Assembly (NCBI RefSeq): GCF_002021815.1
Contig: NZ_CP019952.1
Location: 961,001 to 1,025,000, forward strand
Direction of reading: 5' to 3'
Length of the DNA stretch: 64,000 nucleotides
Origin: Pseudomonas parafulva
GTDB lineage: Bacteria > Pseudomonadota > Gammaproteobacteria > Pseudomonadales > Pseudomonadaceae
Shown: positions 9,205 to 16,519 of the stretch, in pieces
Position numbering within the stretch: position 1 is the first letter of the stretch
Layout of the letters: each line of letters starts with the position of its first letter
Program-made: the position numbers and the translations under genes
Notes under the pieces: model-generated
Told to the model about the DNA's origin: nothing
What the model saw: only the letters and a program-made list of their open reading frames with translations
Databases searched by the model: none

Positions 9205-9885
9205 ATGCGCAGCCCCATCAACCTCGAGTTTTCCCGTAAATACGACAAGGCCCATGCCCAACAGTATTTTTTGAAGCACCAGGCCGGCTTGGCCAGGCGC
9301 CTGTCCCATAAACGCGATGAGCAGTTGGCTCGCCGGGCCCTGACGCTGGCGGGCGAACCGGGCTTGGTCTTGGACCTGCCCTGCGGAGCGGGTCGCTTCT
9401 GGCCACTGCTGGCGGAAAAAGCCAACCGCGTGATCATTGGAGCAGACAATTCCGCCGACATGATCGAGACGGCATGCGCGTCCCAACCACCGGAAGTCGT
9501 GGCCCGGGTACGACCTTTGCAGACCTCGGCCTTTGCCATCGAGTTACCGGATAACGCGGTGGACAGCATTTTTTGCATGCGTCTGTTTCACCATATTGGC
9601 GAAGCGGCTCACAGGAAAGCGATTCTTAAGGAGTTTCAACGGGTTAGCCGAGACAGCGTGATTGTGTCGCTGTGGGTCGATGGCAATTTCAAAGCCTGGC
9701 GGCGCAGGAAGCTCGAGCACCGTCGCGATACCGAGCACGGGCCGGACAGTTACCAGAACCGTTTTGTGTTACCTGCCGAAACGGTTGAGGCGGAGTTCGC
9801 AGCCGCTGGTTTCAGGATCCAGGAACGCCTCGACTTCCTGCCGTTTTATGCCATGTGGCGCGTGTATGTGCTGCGCAAGGGTTAA
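9205..9885 (+). CDS. Class I SAM-dependent methyltransferase, colRS-linked
   Basis: Cytoplasmic methyltransferase of 226 aa. The SAM-binding motif I is VLDLPCGAGRFWPLL (about residues 55-69), motif II IIGADNSADMIE (about 77-88), and the post-motif region DSIFCMRLFHHIGE (about 115-128) fits a methyltransferase-11-type domain. Its substrate is unknown. It occupies the place, directly after colS, of the methyltransferase gene called orf222 in P. fluorescens WCS365, which ColRS regulates together with a wapQ-like LPS kinase gene. No wapQ-like gene follows here. A role in LPS or envelope modification is therefore inferred from context only. Confidence 0.83.
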   Translation: MRSPINLEFSRKYDKAHAQQYFLKHQAGLARRLSHKRDEQLARRALTLAGEPGLVLDLPCGAGRFWPLLAEKANRVIIGADNSADMIETACASQPPEVVARVRPLQTSAFAIELPDNAVDSIFCMRLFHHIGEAAHRKAILKEFQRVSRDSVIVSLWVDGNFKAWRRRKLEHRRDTEHGPDSYQNRFVLPAETVEAEFAAAGFRIQERLDFLPFYAMWRVYVLRKG

Positions 9886-10032
9886 GGTGCATGACGGTTC
9901 ACAAGGCCTGTACCCCTTGCGCAGGCACCCTCGATACCGGTGCTGCCATTCGTCGTTGAGCGGTGCAAAGGCGCCTAGGTTGCACTACGTTTATCCAATG
10001 GCGTTTGGCAGCGCTGTCAAAGGGTTAGGGCA

Positions 10033-10266
10033 ATGAAACTAGAAATAGCTCGAACTTTGTTTCTGGTTGGGGGCTTGGCGCTCACCACGGTTGCAGTGGC
10101 AGCCTGGGAACAACCGAAAACCGTGGTGTTCAGCCAATCGGAACTGGCTGAGCAATGTGCTTTGCCGCGCGAGGTAAAGCCACAGCAGCATGCCAAGGTG
10201 CAGCCTGATCACGACCTGCTGTTGTTCCTGTTCGGCATGCGCCAGGGGCTGCGGCCGTTTGGTTGA
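10033..10266 (+). CDS. Small conserved-type membrane or secreted protein, unknown function
   Basis: A 77-aa product, not recognised as a named family. It has a hydrophobic N-terminal segment (about residues 5-24: ARTLFLVGGLALTTVAVAAW) that could be an anchor or signal peptide, followed by a polar region with one Cys and an LLLFLFGMRQGLRPFG end. TTAGGG lies just upstream of ATG 10033. It is convergent with the DUF1513 gene, whose end lies 27 nt further on. Coding status is supported by the ribosome-binding site and signal-like start, but no partner or function is evident. Confidence 0.6.
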   Translation: MKLEIARTLFLVGGLALTTVAVAAWEQPKTVVFSQSELAEQCALPREVKPQQHAKVQPDHDLLLFLFGMRQGLRPFG

Positions 10267-10293
10267 GCCGCAGGGCACAGCCTGACGCCCGTT

Positions 10294-11391
10294 TCAGATC
10301 ACATGCAGGTGATTGTCCCAGAAGCCTGAAGGCAGGTTCAGGGGCTGGCCGACGAGCTGGTGCTTGCGGCAATCATAGAACCGGCAGCGGCCTTGGCCCG
10401 ATGTCACCACGAACCCGTCCTTCACCGCGCCAACGCCGGCACAGTCGGGCATGGGCGCATCCAGACGCACGGCGCCGCTGTCCAGGTCCCAGACGAACAG
10501 GCGGTTGGCCCGTGGTGCTGTCAGTGCCACCAGGCGCAGTTCGTCGTGTATGGCCACGCTGGCCGTATACTGGGCCATGGCCTGTAACTGGTGGTGCGGA
10601 ACTGGGAAGGCCTGGAAAGCCTGGCCTGGTCGTTTGATTGCCAGCAGCTCGGCAGTTTCCGAGGCATCCCCCATGAACTGCTGACACGCGGCAATGGTGC
10701 CATCGCGGGCTACCGCCAAGTGACGAACACTGTTCATCTGCTGGGCCAGGGTTTCCTTGCTCAACAAGGTGCCGTCGCGCTGCATCAGCACCAGGCTCGG
10801 CTCCATGGCATCAAGGTTCATCTCCACTCGGCTTTCGGCCTCGGTGCGGATACCCCCGTTGGCGACCACCAGCGTTTCGCCGTCCGGCAGCCAGGCGACT
10901 TCATGCGGGCCAATGCCGTGGGTGCTGAGCTCGCCGGTGCGCACCAGGCGCTCGTCGTCGAAACGGTAGACCCCCAGCACGCCACGTCCTGGGTCTCGGG
11001 TATCGTTTTCGGTGGTGTACAGCCACTGACCGTCCTTGTGCAGCACGGCATGACCATAGAAATGCCGGTCAGGCGGCGATACCACCGTCTGCAATAGCTT
11101 CCCGTCGCGCAGGTCGACCAGGTAGCTTTCAGTCCCTGGGCGGCGAGCCACGAACAAGGCAATGGGCCGCTCCGGGTGATCGATGATGGCATGGCAACGC
11201 TGGGCCACCTGGGTACTGAACACCTGGGTGCCGTCCAGTCGATAGCCCACGGCATAGTGCTTGCCGTCGGCGTCGTCGCGTGCCGACAGCAGCAAGGGCT
11301 CGCTGCCTTTTTTGCGCAGAAGACTCCAGCCGCCCAAGGTGAGGGCACTGAGTACAACGCTACCGAGTTTCAAGGCCTGGCGTCGCAGCAT
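10294..11391 (-). CDS. DUF1513 periplasmic beta-propeller-like protein
   Basis: A 365-aa exported protein with an N-terminal double-arginine signal-like region (MLRRQALKLGSVVLSALTLGG), suggesting Tat export. The rest is a repeat-rich, all-beta sequence with blades such as GHAVLHKDGQWLYTTENDTRDPGRG and GIGPHEVAWLPDGETLVVANGG, as in DUF1513. It is the last gene of the imelysin cluster, starting 2 nt after the upstream imelysin-like gene, so the two are translationally coupled. The cluster is associated with iron acquisition in pseudomonads; the precise role of DUF1513 is unknown. Confidence 0.85.
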   Translation of the reverse strand: MLRRQALKLGSVVLSALTLGGWSLLRKKGSEPLLLSARDDADGKHYAVGYRLDGTQVFSTQVAQRCHAIIDHPERPIALFVARRPGTESYLVDLRDGKLLQTVVSPPDRHFYGHAVLHKDGQWLYTTENDTRDPGRGVLGVYRFDDERLVRTGELSTHGIGPHEVAWLPDGETLVVANGGIRTEAESRVEMNLDAMEPSLVLMQRDGTLLSKETLAQQMNSVRHLAVARDGTIAACQQFMGDASETAELLAIKRPGQAFQAFPVPHHQLQAMAQYTASVAIHDELRLVALTAPRANRLFVWDLDSGAVRLDAPMPDCAGVGAVKDGFVVTSGQGRCRFYDCRKHQLVGQPLNLPSGFWDNHLHVI

Positions 11392-11393
11392 GA

Positions 11394-12458
11394 TCAGTCA
11401 CCGTCGTTGGCGTTGAAGCCCAACTGAATGTTAAGCGCCTTGGCCAATTCACCTTCATGCAGGCGGTGCACGACGTTGAGGCTGTCGTAGATCTGGTTGA
11501 GGGTCTGCTGACCTGCGTCGTCGGCCAGTAGCTCGCCCAAGGTTTTCTGGTTATCAGCCAGCAACTTCAATGAATTGGCGTAGGCATCGTCTATCTTTTG
11601 CGCAAGCGCCTTCTGATCGCCTGGCAGCAGCCCGCGCAGCCCTTTATTGTCCACACCCACCCAAACCGCCTGGGCCGCCTTGAGGCTGGCCTGGAGGCTA
11701 TTCATGGAGTTGTGGCTACGCCAGGCTTCCGCTTGCAGGGGCTGTGGGATGCCTTTGCTTTGCCGTCCCATGGGCGCACCCAGCTTCTTCTTCAGCGAGT
11801 CCAAAGCGGTTACCTGTGCACGCAGCAGGTCGGCGATGGCTTCGTGCGAATCGGCGTAGCGCTGGTTGGGGAACTTGGTCATCTGCGAGAGCATGCCCTC
11901 GGTGCTGTTCCAGCCCTTGAGGATTTCCTCGGCCAGCCCCTTCTGGTGCTCGGCGATGGCCACCAGCATCGGGCAGTAACGCGCCTTCTGCTCGGCCGTG
12001 GCGATGTCCGGCTTGCTGTCGAACAAGATGTATTCATAGGCTGATAAACCGCGGACCACAACGCTCGCCTTGGCGAGGGAGGCCGCATCGACAGGCTTGT
12101 CCCCATTGACCAGCTGCTCGACCTGACGGCCGACCAGGTTCTTCTTGTCAGGCCAGAACTGTACCTGCCATGCACGGTTGCCCTCGGCCAGCGGGCCCAC
12201 CAGCAAGGGCTGCAGCTCGGCCCAGGCCTTTTGCGCATTGAGGAAATCGGCACGCGCCTTTTCCAGGGTTTCCTTGCCTTCGCAGAACGCCAGGGCGCTG
12301 GCGGCCAGCATGCGGTCGGCTTCGACCCAGCGGCTGTAGGTGGGCAGGATCACCTGCTTGGCGATGGCCGCGGAGGTGACGGCCTGCGGATCCTGCGGGG
12401 AGCAGGCGCCAAGGGCCAGGGCAGCGAGGCTGGTAAACAACAGTTTGGGTCGGAACAT
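11394..12458 (-). CDS. Imelysin-family lipoprotein (second paralogue)
   Basis: A 354-aa lipoprotein: signal peptide with lipobox LALGAC (Cys about residue 19). The mature protein is alpha-helical with the imelysin-peptidase-like fold. The family GxHxxE site seen in the neighbouring IcmP is replaced here by GLSAYEYILFD, so the His is lost; this variant subgroup is probably not metal-binding in the same way. AGGAG lies 6 nt before ATG 12458. It is 19 nt downstream of the di-haem oxidoreductase gene and 2 nt upstream of the DUF1513 gene. Likely periplasmic iron-uptake role, inferred from the cluster. Confidence 0.87.
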   Translation of the reverse strand: MFRPKLLFTSLAALALGACSPQDPQAVTSAAIAKQVILPTYSRWVEADRMLAASALAFCEGKETLEKARADFLNAQKAWAELQPLLVGPLAEGNRAWQVQFWPDKKNLVGRQVEQLVNGDKPVDAASLAKASVVVRGLSAYEYILFDSKPDIATAEQKARYCPMLVAIAEHQKGLAEEILKGWNSTEGMLSQMTKFPNQRYADSHEAIADLLRAQVTALDSLKKKLGAPMGRQSKGIPQPLQAEAWRSHNSMNSLQASLKAAQAVWVGVDNKGLRGLLPGDQKALAQKIDDAYANSLKLLADNQKTLGELLADDAGQQTLNQIYDSLNVVHRLHEGELAKALNIQLGFNANDGD

Positions 12459-12477
12459 GGCCGGCTCCTGTGCATGT

Positions 12478-13905
12478 TTAAAGTGATTTCAAAAACGCCA
12501 GCAGGGCAGCGCGCTGCTCGGCATCGAATGTAAGGACGAAATCGCGTGCTGCCTGGGCTTCGCCGCCGTGCCACAGCACCGCTTCGAGCAGGTTGCGCGC
12601 GCGTCCGTCATGCAGAAATTGCGAGTGACCGCTGACCGTTTCGCTCAGGCCGATTCCCCAGAGCGGGGCCGTACGCCAGTCCTGGCCGTTGGCGGCAAAT
12701 TCGGTTCGTTCATCGGCAAGGCCGGGGCCCATGTCATGCAGCAGTAGATCGGTATAGGGCCGGATGATCTGGCCGGCGAGTTCCGGCTCGGCGGCATCGC
12801 TGGCGGTGGTGAACTGAGGGATATGACAACCCTGGCACCCGGCCTTATAGAACAGGTTCTTGCCTGCCAGCACCTGGGGGGTGGCCACATCCCGACGGGC
12901 CGGCACGGCCAAGTGGCGGGTATAGAAGGTGACCAGGCGCAGGATGTTGTCACTGACTTCCTTTTCCCCTGCCACGCCGTCGCCATTGGGCGCGGCGCGG
13001 CATTCGACCTGAGCCTGGGTGCAGTCGTCGTTGGGCTGCAATGTCGTCGTCAGGCCCATGTCGCCGGCGAACGCATGCGCATTCTGCTGGTTCACAGTCG
13101 GCTGGCCCGCTTTCCACCCAAAGCGGCCGACAACCGTGCGCCCCAGCGCATCGTCCCACACGCGGTTGGCGCGTCCCCGAATCCCATCGCGATTGCGGTC
13201 GTCCGGGTCTTCGTTGGCCAATACGTCAGCCTCGGGAATCGCCTCGAGCAGGCCCAGGCCGATCATCGGTGGCGCCACGCGCGCCGAAAAGCGCGTGTCC
13301 GGGTGCATGGCCCCGTAGCCCAGTTGGGTGATCTGCAACGCCGGCATGCGCAGCTCGACCTGATGGCCATCCTTGAACGAGACCGTCTGCGCCGTGTAGG
13401 TCATGCGCACCTTGCCTTCAGGCGCTACGCCAGGGATGGCCATGTCCTGAAGCTGGGTGCCGTATACAGGTTCTGGTACCACCCCCAGACGTTCGATGAC
13501 CTTGGCCAGGTAGGGTTGGTCAGGTATCGACAGGCGCACGAGCATGCCGACCGCATTGCTGGCACTTGCCGCGGGTGGGTGACCGCGCCCGTCGCGCACA
13601 TGGCAGTTCTGGCAGGCGTTGGTGTTGAACAAGGGGCCCAGGCCGTCGCGCGCCGTGGTGGTGGAGGGGGCGATGACCCAAGGGTTGCGAAAGAAGCTGT
13701 TGCCTACTGCAAAGTCCAGGCGCCGCTCATGGGAGAGGTTGGCGGCGGGCAGCGAATACGCATTGCGGTCACTGCGCAACACGGTCGTCTTGCCACCTGA
13801 CAGCGCTTCGCCCGGCTCGGCCTGGGTAAAACGCGGGGCGTCGTCACAGGCGGCGAGGGCAAAGACCAGCAGCAGAGGGGCAAGTCGGGACAGCGGCAGG
13901 GACAT
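12478..13905 (-). CDS. Di-haem oxidoreductase-like lipoprotein (DUF1111, thiol oxidoreductase family)
   Basis: A 475-aa periplasmic c-type cytochrome. The signal peptide ends in a lipobox (VFALAAC). Two haem-c sites are visible: CQNCH (about residue 97) and CQGCH (about residue 360), the second in the peroxidase-like C-terminal domain. DUF1111 proteins resemble MauG/cytochrome c peroxidases and sit with imelysins in iron-uptake clusters, so oxidation of iron or an iron ligand is a plausible role. Its Shine-Dalgarno sequence (AGGAT) lies inside a perfect 13-bp inverted repeat in the leader. In other pseudomonads it directly follows icmP; here two extra genes intervene. Confidence 0.88.
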   Translation of the reverse strand: MSLPLSRLAPLLLVFALAACDDAPRFTQAEPGEALSGGKTTVLRSDRNAYSLPAANLSHERRLDFAVGNSFFRNPWVIAPSTTTARDGLGPLFNTNACQNCHVRDGRGHPPAASASNAVGMLVRLSIPDQPYLAKVIERLGVVPEPVYGTQLQDMAIPGVAPEGKVRMTYTAQTVSFKDGHQVELRMPALQITQLGYGAMHPDTRFSARVAPPMIGLGLLEAIPEADVLANEDPDDRNRDGIRGRANRVWDDALGRTVVGRFGWKAGQPTVNQQNAHAFAGDMGLTTTLQPNDDCTQAQVECRAAPNGDGVAGEKEVSDNILRLVTFYTRHLAVPARRDVATPQVLAGKNLFYKAGCQGCHIPQFTTASDAAEPELAGQIIRPYTDLLLHDMGPGLADERTEFAANGQDWRTAPLWGIGLSETVSGHSQFLHDGRARNLLEAVLWHGGEAQAARDFVLTFDAEQRAALLAFLKSL

Positions 13906-13910
13906 GCAGA

Positions 13911-13960
13911 ATCCTGGGCCTGAACGAAAATCCGGCGTGCAAGCTTATCAGGCCCAGGAT
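13911..13960 (-). repeat. Perfect 13-bp inverted repeat covering the SD of the di-haem oxidoreductase gene
   Basis: ATCCTGGGCCTGA (13911-13923) and its exact complement TCAGGCCCAGGAT (13948-13960) flank a 24-nt spacer. In the transcript the second arm ends in AGGAT, five nt before the start codon, so a folded leader would hide the ribosome-binding site. There is no T tract, so it is not an ordinary terminator for the preceding gene. Confidence 0.75.
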
Positions 13961-14012
13961 CATTGAATAAGAGCAATTTGCGTTTGCTGGATGAAATCGT
14001 CGTAGCAGGTGC

Positions 14013-14399
14013 TTAGGCCATCAAGAGTTTGAACTGGCGGTTGACCAGGCTGACGATGAGGTTCTTGCTACCCCCTTCGCGGTTATCGCCCGGGACCTCC
14101 ATCACTTCCTCGCTGGCATATTCCATGGACGAGGCGATCAGGTATTTCACCGCATCCATGTAGGCGGGCTGCCAGTAATCCTGAAAAAGCCAGATGTTGG
14201 TCTCTGCACCTGGCCCCAGAATCAAGCGCAGCGCTTTGTAGTTCTCTTCGGATTTACCGATCCAAGGCACCGCGAGCGAGCCGTTCCAGACGTGCTGGGC
14301 GCCAATTGCCAGGCTTTGGCTGCGGTTTTCTCCGTCAATCAAGGTCAGGGTATAAGGCGTGTTGTTGGCAAGGGAACGCAGGTAAGTAACGCTGGCCAT
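14013..14399 (-). CDS. Unknown 128-aa beta-rich protein, second gene of an inserted pair
   Basis: I do not recognise a family. The protein has no signal peptide or membrane helix. It opens with MASVTYLRSLANNTPYTLTL and alternates hydrophobic and polar residues as beta-sandwich proteins do, with several aromatics (HVWNGSLAVPWIG, IWLFQDYWQPAYMDA), and ends in NLIVSLVNRQFKLLMA. This resembles small lectin-like or cytolysin-like beta-sandwiches, a loose impression only. A near-ideal SD (AAGGAG) lies 7 nt before ATG 14399, suggesting high expression. It starts 12 nt after the 160-aa gene and forms a two-gene unit between icmP and the rest of the imelysin cluster. Confidence 0.65.
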   Translation of the reverse strand: MASVTYLRSLANNTPYTLTLIDGENRSQSLAIGAQHVWNGSLAVPWIGKSEENYKALRLILGPGAETNIWLFQDYWQPAYMDAVKYLIASSMEYASEEVMEVPGDNREGGSKNLIVSLVNRQFKLLMA

Positions 14400-14411
14400 T
14401 GTGTATCTCCT

Positions 14412-14894
14412 TTATGGGTGAGTACTCGGACGGGGCAGGGGGCCGCTCGGGGCGCGGTATACGTAGGCCGCGAGCAAGGTGATTTCATTGAAGGGCGGTT
14501 CGAGTGCGGCTGGGTCGAAGCGACCTAAAGGTTGCAAACCATGCGCATAGGCCACGGCTTCGAACAGCCGTCGGTCGGTTTCGTTGGGGTCGTAGAGGTA
14601 GACCTTGCCTGACCCTGCTAATACACGGCACATCTCCTCGGCCACCGCGTGGGTGATCGGCGCCCCCATCAGGGTGACATGGGGAACAGAGTGGTCGTCG
14701 ATCGGGAACTTGGGCGCGTCGTACTCGTACACCAGAATCACGTTGGGGATCGGCCCGCCTGCGAACGGGCCGTTGGAGATACGCTGGCCAGCTTTGTTGA
14801 GGTTGTAGGCGTTGTGAAATCCTGTGATCAGGTTCGTGCCTTCAATGCGCTGCACGATCCGGCCCTCTCCCCAAACATCGAGAATCTGCAGCAT
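14412..14894 (-). CDS. Unknown 160-aa protein, methyltransferase-like C-terminal half, first gene of an inserted pair
   Basis: The second half (about residues 75-147) reads like the back half of a class I methyltransferase fold: AEEMCRVLAGSGKVYLYDPNE, then a strand-helix pattern ending ITLLAAYVYRAP. The first part has ILDVWGEG where a SAM glycine motif would be, followed by an unfamiliar NLITGFHNAYNLNKAGQR segment. A normal SAM site is not evident, so it may be a degenerate fold with a binding role. GGAGG sits 6 nt before ATG 14894. The gene lies downstream of the icmP terminator and 12 nt upstream of the 128-aa gene. No function is assigned. Confidence 0.65.
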   Translation of the reverse strand: MLQILDVWGEGRIVQRIEGTNLITGFHNAYNLNKAGQRISNGPFAGGPIPNVILVYEYDAPKFPIDDHSVPHVTLMGAPITHAVAEEMCRVLAGSGKVYLYDPNETDRRLFEAVAYAHGLQPLGRFDPAALEPPFNEITLLAAYVYRAPSGPLPRPSTHP

Positions 14895-14982
14895 TGGCTG
14901 CCTCCCTGTTGGCGATTAAATGATGCGTGCAGGGTGGGCGATGGGTGGCCTGCCAGGCAGCAGGAAACGGTGCCGCAGACAT

Positions 14983-15010
14983 GAAAACGCCCGGCTCAAG
15001 GCCGGGCGTT
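14983..15010 (-). terminator. Rho-independent terminator of icmP
   Basis: On the minus strand a 10-bp stem AACGCCCGGC/GCCGGGCGTT (loop of 5) is followed by TTC, 20 nt after the icmP stop codon. It separates icmP from the downstream two-gene unit. Confidence 0.8.
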
Positions 15011-15030
15011 GGGTGCCGCACCAGATGGGA

Positions 15031-16368
15031 TCAGAACTCGTGGTCGGCTGTGTCAGGGTTCAGGTTGTCGATGCCCAGTTTGCCGGCGGCCTGTTCGATG
15101 GCACCGGTCTGCTTGACCAAGGCTGCAATCGCATCACGCACGATCTGGTTGCCGGCGGTGTTGTCGGCGGCGATTAGTTGGTCGTAGTGCTCGCCTTTGA
15201 GGGCGTGGTCGACGATCACCTGGATCTTCGCTTCGGTGGCTTCCAGGTCTGCGCGCAGGGTCGCATCGGCAGCAGGGTCGGCCTTGGCCACCAGTGACGA
15301 CAGGCTAGGCCCGGTCAGCTTGGTGCCATCGGGGCGGGTGTACTCGCCCAGGTAGACGTTGCGAATGCCCTTGGCATCGTAGAAATGCGAGTAGTGGGTG
15401 TTGTCGCTGAAGCAGTCGTGTTCGTCCTCGGGCGAGTTAGCCTCCAGGGACACCTTCATACGCTCGCCAGCCAGCTCACCCAGCGAAAGGCTGCCCATGC
15501 CGAACAGCATCTTGCGCAAGCCGTCGGTGGCCGACTCGGCTTCGAGCTTGGCGCGATAGTTGTCGGGCTCGTTCGGCGCCCAGTTGGCCACCATCTCGTC
15601 AAGGTCGGCGACCAGAAGGTCGGTGACCGCCTTGAGGTAGGCGCGGCGGCGGTCGTTGTGGCCACCCGTGGCGCCCTCGCCTTCCAGGTAGTCCGACGCC
15701 GGACGATTACCCGCACCTGGGCCGGTACCGTTCAGGTCCTGGCCCCACAGCAGGAATTCGATGGCGTGGTAGCCGGTGGCGACATTGGCTTCGGAGCCGC
15801 CCAGCTCGTTGAGGCTGGCCAACTTCTCGGGGGTGATGTCCTTGACGTCGATTTTCTCTTCGCCCACCTGGATCTCGGTGTTGGCGATGATGTTGGCGCT
15901 GGCTGCCGGGTTACCCAGGGCGTGCTCGTAGCTGGTGTCGACGTAGTCGATCAGGCCTTCGTCCAGGGGCCAGGCGTTCACCTGGCCTTCCCAGTCGTCG
16001 ATGATGGTGTTGCCGAAGCGGAACACTTCGCTTTGCAGGTAGGGCACGCGCGCAGCGACCCAGGCGTCCCTGGCGGCCTTGAGCGTCTGATCGTTGGGCG
16101 TGGCGAGGAATGCGTCGACGGCGGCCTGCAGGGTCTTGGCGGTGCTCAGCGAGTCGCTGTACACGGCATGGACCATCTCGGCGTAGTGCTTGACCACGGC
16201 CTTGGCAGCGGCTTCGTCGACAGCCCCTGGCGTTGCTGCAGGGGTGCTGGCGGCAGCGGGAGCCTGGGCTTGCGGCGCGGCGGCCTTGTCGTCCTTGCCT
16301 TCACCGCAACCGGCGAGAGCGATGGCAATGGCCAGCAGACTGGCAGAGGCCAGGGGCATTCGAATCAT
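15031..16368 (-). CDS. icmP: Imelysin-family iron-regulated lipoprotein IcmP
   Basis: A 445-aa periplasmic lipoprotein: lipobox IALAGC (Cys about residue 21) followed by an Ala/Pro/Gln-rich linker to about 50. The imelysin domain contains the family GxHxxE motif as GYHAIEFLLWG (about residues 197-207), a likely metal site, and a conserved DCFSDNTHYSHFYDAKGI stretch. P. aeruginosa IcmP (insulin-cleaving metalloproteinase) and related imelysins bind iron or iron complexes. It is the first gene of the iron-linked cluster, preceded by a weak Fur-box-like palindrome and followed by its own terminator. Confidence 0.88.
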   Translation of the reverse strand: MIRMPLASASLLAIAIALAGCGEGKDDKAAAPQAQAPAAASTPAATPGAVDEAAAKAVVKHYAEMVHAVYSDSLSTAKTLQAAVDAFLATPNDQTLKAARDAWVAARVPYLQSEVFRFGNTIIDDWEGQVNAWPLDEGLIDYVDTSYEHALGNPAASANIIANTEIQVGEEKIDVKDITPEKLASLNELGGSEANVATGYHAIEFLLWGQDLNGTGPGAGNRPASDYLEGEGATGGHNDRRRAYLKAVTDLLVADLDEMVANWAPNEPDNYRAKLEAESATDGLRKMLFGMGSLSLGELAGERMKVSLEANSPEDEHDCFSDNTHYSHFYDAKGIRNVYLGEYTRPDGTKLTGPSLSSLVAKADPAADATLRADLEATEAKIQVIVDHALKGEHYDQLIAADNTAGNQIVRDAIAALVKQTGAIEQAAGKLGIDNLNPDTADHEF

Positions 16369-16440
16369 TGTTGGTTTCCTGCGTCGTGTGGTTGGACCAT
16401 GGGTGAACCGTGCGCGATGGCACGCTGAACCGACACATCA

Positions 16441-16455
16441 TGCGAAAGATTTGCA
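16441..16455 (-). promoter_or_regulatory. Possible Fur box upstream of icmP
   Basis: TGCGAAAGATTTGCA is an imperfect 7-1-7 palindrome 73 nt upstream of the icmP start. It agrees with the Fur 7-1-7 core (TGATAAT-N-ATTATCA) at about nine of fourteen positions. Iron control of imelysins is common, but the match alone is weak. Confidence 0.3.
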
Positions 16456-16519
16456 TTTGCTGTAAAGGGTTCAGCCTGCGATTCATGTAAAAGCTGGTCA
16501 CGGCGTTTCACCTGTGCAT

